DNA from: DALYLB01 sp046154695
GTDB lineage: Bacteria; Acidobacteriota; Blastocatellia; RBC074
Direction: 5' to 3'
Length of the DNA stretch: 6,429 nt
Assembly (NCBI GenBank): GCA_046154695.1
Contig: JBJXFI010000333.1
Span: 1 to 6,429, forward strand
In this document: positions 1-6,429 of the stretch, piece by piece
Numbering within the stretch: position 1 is the stretch's first letter
Layout of the letters: each line of letters opens with the position of its first letter
Program-made: the position numbers and the translations under genes
The notes under the pieces: generated by a model
Databases searched by the model: none
What the model was told of the DNA's origin: nothing
What the model saw: the letters and a program-made list of their open reading frames with translations, nothing else

Positions 1-35
1 CGGCCGGTAGTACGCAACCGGCCGCCTGAAGGCGG
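1..35. repeat. Overlapping GC-rich hairpins downstream of rpoD (terminator or dispersed repeat)
   Basis: CGGCCGGT (1-8) pairs perfectly with ACCGGCCG (17-24) across an 8-base loop. CCGCC (22-26) pairs with GGCGG (31-35) across TGAA. The two stems share bases 22-24, so they can compete in one RNA. They begin about 40 bases after the rpoD stop codon and are the natural place for the operon terminator. A U-run after the outer stem would fall beyond the left edge, so I cannot tell whether it is an intrinsic terminator. The segment around CCGCCTGAAGGCGGAACTCC also resembles dispersed palindromic sequence I have seen in GC-rich uncultured bacteria. Confidence 0.45.
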
Positions 36-75
36 AACTCCAAACGGACGCCCTTTGACTTTCCTCGCGTCTCGC

Positions 76-1781
<1,706 letters not shown>

Positions 1782-1785
<4 letters not shown>

Positions 1786-1790
1786 CCCTT
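1782..1790 (-). promoter_or_regulatory. Shine-Dalgarno of rpoD, overlapping the GTG start
   Basis: The minus strand reads AAGGGGTGA here. It resembles the anti-16S sequence AAGGAGGTGA with one base missing. The GTG of the longer rpoD frame (1785-1783) lies inside this motif, so the motif cannot sit at a normal distance from that codon. A TTG at 1776-1774, in frame three codons on, is six bases downstream of GGTG, a normal spacing. I infer that TTG 1776 may be the real start, giving an N-terminus beginning at LDEKY. GTG remains possible, since homologues often carry a few residues before LDEKY. Confidence 0.5.
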
Positions 1791-1815
1791 TTTCAGATCC
1801 TCGACTGCAAATCCT

Positions 1816-1843
1816 GTTATTTATTCTTTTATTCCTTTATCAA
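1816..1843 (-). promoter_or_regulatory. Possible secondary rpoD promoter in the dnaG-rpoD gap
   Basis: On the minus strand TTGATA (1843-1838, 5 of 6 to the -35 consensus) is followed after 16 bp by AATAAC (1821-1816, 4 of 6 to the -10 consensus). A start near 1809 would leave a leader of about 25-35 bases before rpoD. The gap (1786-1919) is clearly more AT-rich than the genes around it, and the spacer is a run of A/G-rich near-repeats (AAAGGAAT, AAAAGAAT, AAATAAC). An internal promoter for rpoD within this type of operon is well known in E. coli. The match is modest and AT-rich DNA yields such matches by chance. Confidence 0.35.
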
Positions 1844-1919
1844 TCCGTTCTTTACGATGTACGAAGGAAAGCAGGGTAAAAGTTTATGGCGGCTTTCTCA
1901 CTTATTCATTAGTCCGGCG

Positions 1920-3746
1920 TTAATAATTATTGCCGGCATTGAGTTGCGCCAGTGCCCGTTCCTGCTTTGCCAGGTCAAATTTGAGCATCATCAGTTCGCT
2001 CAGGCGGGAGCCGTCATTTGCGCGCTGCGCCTGATTAATTTCCACTTGCAATACCGCCTGTTTTTCAGCCAGCTTCTCGCAGCGGAGGCTGTGGAGACTC
2101 TCGGCGGCTTCCCGTTCGGCATTTTGGGGAGAACGGGGATCGGCCGGGTCGTCCGTCAGCAACGCGGGGCCGATCATTAATTCCGGCAGCAAGTCGCGGG
2201 CCAGATCCTCATCATCGAGCTGTTCGACGAGGAGCGCGTAGGTCGGCGGGATTTGCTGCCGTTCCAGTTCAAAGAGCAGATGGAAGAGGCGTGCGGTTCG
2301 CAGATCGCGAAAGTCCTCTTCGATCATTTGAACGAGCATCTGTTTCCGGGCCCACGGGCTGTGCAGCAGCGCCTCGAGCAGCTTTTTCTCGGCGGATTTC
2401 ACTTCAAGGGTGGCGGCCATGGCGCGGTCGCTGACGCGTTCGGCGCGAATTTCCGCCGCCTTTTTGACCTCCTCGCGGATGAGCCGGCTTTCGATCTTGA
2501 GCCGGTCGGCGATGCGTTCGATCTGTTCGGCCCGTTCGATGCGATTCCTGACCAGTTTCAAATACGGAAGAATGGCGTTGATCGTTTCGACTTTACCGGC
2601 CGGCCGCGACTGATCGTTGGACCGGACGGCGTCCTCGATGATGTAATCGAGGAAGGGTTGCGAGCCCTTGAGGGCCTTCAAATAGCTCTCTGCGCCGCGG
2701 TCTCTGACGTATTCATCGGGGTCGAGGTTGTCCGGCAGGGACAGCACGTTGACCTTGAACCCTTCGGCCAGCAGCAGCTCCAGGCTGCGTTTTGTGGCCG
2801 CGACGCCGGCCGAGTCGGGGTCGAAATTGACGACGATTCGTTTGGCGTACCTTCCGAGCAGGCGCACCTGATTTTCGGTCAGGGCGGTCCCGAGGCTTGC
2901 GATGATATTTCGCACCCCGTGTTGGAAGGGGAGCAGAAAATCGAGGTACCCCTCGACGAGGACCGCGTACCCCCGCCGGCGAATCTCGTCGCGGGCGAAG
3001 TTCAAACCGTACAAATGGAGCCCTTTGGTGTAGAGCTGGGTCTCGGGGGAGTTGAGATATTTCGGTTCCCCGTCGCCCAGGATGCGTCCACCAAAGGCGA
3101 CAATCCGTCCTTGCGTGTCGCAAATCGGGAACATCAGGCGGCCGCGGAAGCGGTCATAGAACCCGCCGGTCTCCCTGAGGGTCACGAGGCCGCTGCGTTC
3201 GATCCGGGGGGCCGAAGCGCCGCGGGACTTGAGAAAGTTGCCCATGCCGTCCCATCCACTGGGGGCATAGCCCAGCCGAAAGAACTTGCGCATCTCTTCA
3301 TTGACCCCGCGCCGGGCGAGATAGTCCTGCGCCCGCCGGCCCTCGTCGGTCTCGGCCAGGGATTGTTCAAAGAACTCGGCGGCCCACTGGTTCATCCGCA
3401 GCAGATCGGCCCGAAGCTGCTCGCGCTCCTCGTGCTCGCGCGGATCCTCGGTCGCGGCCGGAACCGGAACGCCGCACTTGTCGGCGACGATCTTGACCGA
3501 TTCGGGGAACGAGCAGCCCTCGATCTCCATCACGAAGTTGAAGACGCTTCCGCCCTTTCCGCAGCCGAAACATTTAAACAACTGCTTGCTCGCGCTGACG
3601 TAGAAGCTGGGCGTTTTTTCGTTGTGGAACGGGCAGCAGGCGGCGTAATCGCGCCCCTTCTTTTTCAACGAGACATAATCGCTGACGATCCGCACGATGT
3701 CGGCCTGATTGCGTAAATCATCACTGAAACCGCGAGGAATTCTCAT
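1920..3746 (-). CDS. dnaG: DNA primase DnaG
   Basis: DnaG makes the RNA primers for lagging-strand synthesis at the replication fork, working with the replicative helicase DnaB. From ATG 3746 the product is 608 aa, close to the usual 580-650. The N-terminal CHC2 zinc-binding domain has C38, H41, C59 and C62 (CPFH ... CFGCG). The catalytic core follows at about 110-370, with a basic region (YDRFRGRLMFPI, 197-208; PKYLNSPET). The TOPRIM fold shows E265/G266 and D269 (EGYLD) and the metal-binding D309/D311 (FDPDSAG). The C-terminal part, about 430-608, is helical and charged and matches the position of the helicase-interacting domain; it is the least conserved part. A longer frame opens at TTG 3767, but the family N-terminus (RIPRGF...L...DIV) begins right after the ATG, so I chose the ATG. 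Neither start has a visible Shine-Dalgarno. dnaG lies 103 bp downstream of mutS2 and probably depends on read-through from the mutS2 promoter. Confidence 0.97.
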   Translation of the reverse strand: MRIPRGFSDDLRNQADIVRIVSDYVSLKKKGRDYAACCPFHNEKTPSFYVSASKQLFKCFGCGKGGSVFNFVMEIEGCSFPESVKIVADKCGVPVPAATEDPREHEEREQLRADLLRMNQWAAEFFEQSLAETDEGRRAQDYLARRGVNEEMRKFFRLGYAPSGWDGMGNFLKSRGASAPRIERSGLVTLRETGGFYDRFRGRLMFPICDTQGRIVAFGGRILGDGEPKYLNSPETQLYTKGLHLYGLNFARDEIRRRGYAVLVEGYLDFLLPFQHGVRNIIASLGTALTENQVRLLGRYAKRIVVNFDPDSAGVAATKRSLELLLAEGFKVNVLSLPDNLDPDEYVRDRGAESYLKALKGSQPFLDYIIEDAVRSNDQSRPAGKVETINAILPYLKLVRNRIERAEQIERIADRLKIESRLIREEVKKAAEIRAERVSDRAMAATLEVKSAEKKLLEALLHSPWARKQMLVQMIEEDFRDLRTARLFHLLFELERQQIPPTYALLVEQLDDEDLARDLLPELMIGPALLTDDPADPRSPQNAEREAAESLHSLRCEKLAEKQAVLQVEINQAQRANDGSRLSELMMLKFDLAKQERALAQLNAGNNY

Positions 3747-3774
3747 AACAAAATCAGAATCGGCCAAGAATGTT

Positions 3775-3825
3775 CACGAATGAGCACGAATCCGGCTTTT
3801 TCTGTCTCATTCGTGTTCATTCGTG
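3775..3825. repeat. 17-bp imperfect inverted repeat between mutS2 and dnaG
   Basis: The arms at 3775-3791 (CACGAATGAGCACGAAT) and 3809-3825 (ATTCGTGTTCATTCGTG) are complementary at 16 of 17 positions, with a 17-base loop. The single mismatch (3784/3816) would be a G-U pair in a plus-strand RNA but a C-A mismatch in the operon mRNA. Each arm is itself built from a 9-10 base unit around CACGAAT, and a degenerate third copy (ATTCTTGG on the minus strand) runs on toward dnaG. In the mRNA it could form an intercistronic hairpin that affects processing or partial termination. No U-run follows, so it is not a typical intrinsic terminator. Motifs of the form ATTCGTGTTCATTCGTG seem familiar to me as dispersed intergenic sequence in several bacterial phyla, which I cannot verify here. 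Confidence 0.75.
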
Positions 3826-3849
3826 GCGAAATTCCTCTTTCCCTACGCG

Positions 3850-6282
3850 CTATTTCTTCAGCTCGACGATCGTCGCGCCGTTGCCACCCTCGCTGGGAGG
3901 GGCGGGATAGAACTTCGCGACATGGGGGTGGCCCGAGAGCAGATCGGCGACGGCCCGCTTCAGGGCGCCCAGACCGATCCCGTGCACAATGCGAACGCGG
4001 TCGAAATTGTCGAGATAGGCCGCGTCGAGGAACTTGTCAGCCTTCTCGGTCGCCTCGTTGACGGTCTTGCCGATGATATTGAGCTCGCTGGAGGTCGCCG
4101 CCTGCTCCTGCAGGGAGATCGAGACGCCCTTGGGGAGCCCCGCGGCGGCCTTCGCGGTCTTGCCGGAAAGCGCCCTTCGTTCGATCAGGCGAAGGTTTTC
4201 CGGGGCCTCGCGAAAGCGCAGGGCCCCGACCTGGACGCCGATGACGTCCCCGGTGACCGATTCGACGACGCCCTCCTGTCCGAGCGACAGGACGCGAACC
4301 CGGTCGCCGGGTTGAAAGTCGAGCGTTTCGGGCATCTCGGCCGCCGGATCCTCCGCCGGGGCGCCGGCTTCCGCGAAGGCGGGGCTCTGCGCGCGCATGT
4401 CGCGGGCGGCGGTCGAAACCGCGGCCTTCAATTCGACGGTGCGGCGCTCGATGTCCTTGCGCGCGCGGCGCTGGCCGGCCGCGTCCTCGATGGAGGCGGC
4501 GAACTGTTCGGCCCTCGCGGTGAAATCCTCGACCACTTTCCGCAGCTCGCCGCGAAACTCCTTCTCCCGCTCCTTCTCGCGATTGAGGAAGTCGACCTCC
4601 AGCCGGGCGTATTTTCCGGCGACGGCGGCGCGCTCCTCTTCGAGGGCGGCCAGGGTGTGGGCCTGATGATCGAACTGCTCCTTGAGCCGGCGCAGATATT
4701 CGGCGGCCTCGGCGCTGGCCGTCCTGACGCGCTCGGACGCCTGTCCGGTGATCGCCGCGGGCAGCCCGAAGCGCCGCGCGATCTCGATGCCCGACGAAGC
4801 GCCCGCGAGGCCCGCCAGCAGCCGATAGGTCGGCTTCAGCGTCTTCTCGTCGAACTCCACGCTCGCGTTGATCACGTCGTCGCGGTTCGTGGCATAGATC
4901 TTCAGCCCGCTGTAGTGGGTCGTCGCGACGACATGCGCGCCCTGTTGGCGGAAATAGTCGACGATGGCCACGCCCAGCGCAGAACCCTCCTCGGGATCGG
5001 TTCCCGTCCCGACCTCATCGAGCAGGATCAGGGCCGGCGCCCGCAGGCCCCCGCTGATCTGATCGCTGATCTGGCGAATATTCTGGATGTGCGCCGTGAA
5101 GGTCGAGAGATTGGCCGCGATCGACTGGTGGTCGCCAATGTCGGCGTGCACCTGCCGGAAGATCGGCAGCTCGGCCTCCGCGGCGGGAACGTGCAGCCCC
5201 GCCTGCGCCATCAGCGAGAGCAGCCCCGCCGTCTTGAGCACGACCGTCTTTCCGCCCGCGTTCGGCCCGCTGATCACCATCACGCGCCGGGCGGCGTCGA
5301 GCTCCAGCGAGATCGGCACGATCGGCAGCCCGAGCGATTTCAGATTCGCCTCCAGCAGCGGATGGCGCGCATCTTTCAGTGAAAATTTCCCGGATTCATT
5401 AACACGCGGCTCGATCGCGTTCTGGGCGATCGCCATCCGCGCCCGCGCGGCGATGAAATCGATCATGCCGGCGGCCTCCGCCATCCCGGCGATCGCCTCG
5501 CGCTCGTCGCGCAGCTCTTCGGTGATCGTGAAGAGAACCTTCGTGATCTCGATCTGCTCCAGCTCCCGTAGCCGCACCAGCTCGTTGTTCAGATTGATCG
5601 TCTCGAGCGGCTCGACGAAAGCCGTCTGCCCCGAGGAGGACATTCCGTGCACCACGCCCGCGACCGCGCCGCGATTGTCGTTGCGTATGGGAATAACATA
5701 GCGGTCGTTGCGGATTGTAATGAAGTCGTCGCGCAGCGCGTGGTCTTCCTCCGCCCGCTTGAGAATCGATTCGAGCGAGCGCTGGATCTGGGTGCGCTGC
5801 CGGGAGATCTGAAACCGCGCCTCGCGCAGCTCCGGGCTGGCGAAGTCCTCGACCTCGCCCGTCGGGGAGATCCGCCCCCGCAACCGCTGGTAGAGCGCCC
5901 GCAGGTTCGGGATCGGCTCCGTGATCTCGCGCGTCAGCGGATACCGCTCCGGTTCGCTGTGGAACGTCTCGCGGAGGCCCATCGCGATCGAGATCAATCG
6001 CAGGAGATCGAGAATCTCCATCGGCTCCAGATTGACGTCCGCGATGCCGAGCTTGCCCATCGCCGGCCGCGGGTCCGGCAGGTCGTTGATGTCCAGGGCC
6101 GTGCCCTCGCGCAGATAGGTCACGCCCTCGCCGGTCAGCCGCAGTTCGCGGACGATCTCGGCCGGGTCGACCGACACGCCGAGCGCCTCCACGAGCGATT
6201 CGCCGAGGGGCGTCCGGACGAGCGCGAGCAGCTCGCGTTTGAGTTTGTCGAATTCCAACGTGTTGATTGCGTGGCTCTGCAT
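3850..6282 (-). CDS. mutS2: Endonuclease MutS2 (MutS-family ATPase with C-terminal Smr domain)
   Basis: MutS2 is a cytoplasmic MutS paralogue without the mismatch-reading N-terminal domains. It is linked to suppression of homologous recombination and, in Bacillus, to rescue of collided ribosomes. From ATG 6282 the product is 810 aa, near the usual 780-800. The core and clamp region is about 1-325, including HGMSSSGQTAFVEP (212-225). The ATPase has Walker A GPNAGGKT (339-346), a signature segment ANLSTFTAH (390-398), Walker B LILLDE with D422/E423, and TTHY (454-457). A coiled-coil arm rich in E/R/K spans about 520-625. A KOW-like beta domain (GDRVRVLSLGQEGVV, about 659-673) precedes the Smr domain (about 734-809), which has HGIGLGALK and a GG.GATIVEL end. 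In Smr the usual LDLRG is replaced by LNIIG, so nuclease activity is uncertain. The frame is open to TTG 6363, but that codon lies upstream of the promoter. The family-like N-terminus (TLEFDKLK) follows soon after ATG 6282. It is the first gene of the operon. The stop is TAG. Confidence 0.96.
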   Translation of the reverse strand: MQSHAINTLEFDKLKRELLALVRTPLGESLVEALGVSVDPAEIVRELRLTGEGVTYLREGTALDINDLPDPRPAMGKLGIADVNLEPMEILDLLRLISIAMGLRETFHSEPERYPLTREITEPIPNLRALYQRLRGRISPTGEVEDFASPELREARFQISRQRTQIQRSLESILKRAEEDHALRDDFITIRNDRYVIPIRNDNRGAVAGVVHGMSSSGQTAFVEPLETINLNNELVRLRELEQIEITKVLFTITEELRDEREAIAGMAEAAGMIDFIAARARMAIAQNAIEPRVNESGKFSLKDARHPLLEANLKSLGLPIVPISLELDAARRVMVISGPNAGGKTVVLKTAGLLSLMAQAGLHVPAAEAELPIFRQVHADIGDHQSIAANLSTFTAHIQNIRQISDQISGGLRAPALILLDEVGTGTDPEEGSALGVAIVDYFRQQGAHVVATTHYSGLKIYATNRDDVINASVEFDEKTLKPTYRLLAGLAGASSGIEIARRFGLPAAITGQASERVRTASAEAAEYLRRLKEQFDHQAHTLAALEEERAAVAGKYARLEVDFLNREKEREKEFRGELRKVVEDFTARAEQFAASIEDAAGQRRARKDIERRTVELKAAVSTAARDMRAQSPAFAEAGAPAEDPAAEMPETLDFQPGDRVRVLSLGQEGVVESVTGDVIGVQVGALRFREAPENLRLIERRALSGKTAKAAAGLPKGVSISLQEQAATSSELNIIGKTVNEATEKADKFLDAAYLDNFDRVRIVHGIGLGALKRAVADLLSGHPHVAKFYPAPPSEGGNGATIVELKK

Positions 6283-6323
6283 GGCCCGTTTGCCTATGAG
6301 GTATACTGGATCTTTCCCCGAAA

Positions 6324-6346
6324 CTTCGGAATTATATTGACCGAAG
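6324..6346. promoter_or_regulatory. Dyad overlapping the -10 box (candidate operator)
   Basis: On the minus strand CTTCGG (6346-6341) and CCGAAG (6329-6324) form a perfect 6-bp inverted repeat with an 11-base spacer containing TATAAT. The dyad centre (6335) is within two bases of the centre of the -10 hexamer, and the 3' arm ends at the expected transcription start. This is where a dimeric repressor would block RNA polymerase. A 6-bp dyad can also arise by chance, and no regulator is encoded nearby. Confidence 0.3.
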
Positions 6347-6359
6347 CGCACTGTGTCAA
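6331..6359 (-). promoter_or_regulatory. Perfect sigma-70 consensus promoter of the mutS2-dnaG-rpoD operon
   Basis: The minus strand carries TTGACA at 6359-6354 and TATAAT at 6336-6331, separated by exactly 17 bp. Both hexamers and the spacing match the full housekeeping consensus. Transcription would start near 6324, leaving a leader of about 42 bases before the mutS2 ATG at 6282. The stretch just upstream (about 6360-6370) is A/T-rich (AAATTTG), which could assist as a weak UP element. No other promoter of this quality is seen in the window, so it probably drives all three genes. It also rules out the upstream TTG (6363) as the mutS2 start on this transcript. Confidence 0.9.
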
Positions 6360-6376
6360 ACAAATTTCCGATCCGA

Positions 6377-6426
6377 CCCGATCGGGGGTGTGATTAAAAG
6401 TGGGACACAAGAGCCCCGATAGGGGC
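6377..6426. repeat. Cluster of short palindromes, likely part of a dispersed intergenic repeat
   Basis: CCCGATCGGG (6377-6386) is a perfect 10-base palindrome. ATCGGGG (6381-6387) is repeated inverted as CCCCGAT (6414-6420). GCCCC (6413-6417) and GGGGC (6422-6426) form a hairpin with the loop GATA. The plus strand from 6400 reads GTG GGA CAC AAG AGC CCC GAT AGG GGC (VGHKSPDRG). I recall this peptide as the start of spurious hypothetical proteins translated from repeats in several GC-rich phyla, which supports a dispersed element. That is memory, not a search. It may alternatively be the terminator region of a gene beyond the right edge. Confidence 0.5.
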
Positions 6427-6429
6427 GAT

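Noticed and set aside
36..75. A tRNA or small RNA gene after rpoD
   Set aside because: No cloverleaf, T-loop GTTCRANNC motif or promoter could be identified in the short stretch available.
1857..2180. 107-codon plus-strand frame starting in the dnaG-rpoD gap
   Set aside because: It starts in the gap but mostly overlaps the dnaG C-terminus in antisense and has no recognisable domain or promoter.
2253..3716. 487-codon open frame on the plus strand opposite dnaG
   Set aside because: Antisense shadow of dnaG, which has intact zinc-binding and TOPRIM motifs. The plus-strand product has no recognisable domain and no ribosome binding site.
3747..3767. TTG start for dnaG, seven codons upstream of the ATG
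   Set aside because: No Shine-Dalgarno precedes it and the extra residues (ADSDFV) are not part of the usual DnaG N-terminus, which begins near RIPRGF.
3775..3825. CRISPR-like array from the repeated CACGAAT units
   Set aside because: Units are only 9-10 bases, few in number, adjacent and arranged as an inverted repeat; there are no spacers and no cas genes.
3775..3830. Intrinsic terminator between mutS2 and dnaG
   Set aside because: The stem is not GC-rich, has a 17-base loop and a C-A mismatch in the mRNA, and no U-run follows.
3823..5382. 519-codon plus-strand frame opposite mutS2, and a further one at 5647-6393
   Set aside because: Both are antisense to mutS2 with its full Walker and Smr motifs. 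The second also runs through the operon promoter on the other strand.

Overview
The window holds three complete genes, all on the minus strand, read in the order mutS2, dnaG, rpoD (from about position 6282 down to 76). They encode the MutS2 ATPase/Smr protein, DNA primase and the primary (housekeeping) sigma factor. The genes are GC-rich and the gaps between them are short. This is a form of the bacterial macromolecular-synthesis operon: dnaG followed by rpoD is widely conserved, but here mutS2 stands upstream instead of rpsU as in E. coli. From memory, that arrangement and the protein signatures fit Acidobacteriota or a related deep-branching GC-rich lineage, possibly an uncultured genome. 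This placement is an inference and was not checked by a search.

Layout from right to left, following transcription. Positions 6365-6429 are non-coding and rich in short palindromes that look like part of an interspersed repeat. Positions 6331-6359 hold a perfect sigma-70 consensus promoter (TTGACA, 17 bp, TATAAT) with a small dyad centred on the -10 box. mutS2 follows (6282-3850). A gap of about 103 bp before dnaG carries a 17-bp imperfect inverted repeat. dnaG is 3746-1920. A 134-bp AT-rich gap (1786-1919) may hold a secondary rpoD promoter. rpoD is 1785-76, and positions 1-75 contain overlapping GC-rich hairpins that may be a terminator or a dispersed repeat.

The genes link replication initiation (primase), transcription initiation (sigma factor) and DNA or ribosome quality control (MutS2). 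The encoded sigma factor keeps the residues that in E. coli read the -10 and -35 boxes, and the operon promoter is a perfect match to that consensus, so the operon probably feeds back positively on itself. Three start codons need care. A TTG start for mutS2 at 6363 lies upstream of the promoter and cannot be used from that transcript. dnaG most likely starts at an ATG (3746) without a Shine-Dalgarno sequence. The rpoD Shine-Dalgarno overlaps its GTG and may really serve a TTG three codons later.

I see no new defence, mobile or otherwise undescribed system. The points of interest are regulatory and repeat-like structures in the gaps and a variant Smr motif in MutS2. All the long plus-strand reading frames are antisense shadows of the three genes.
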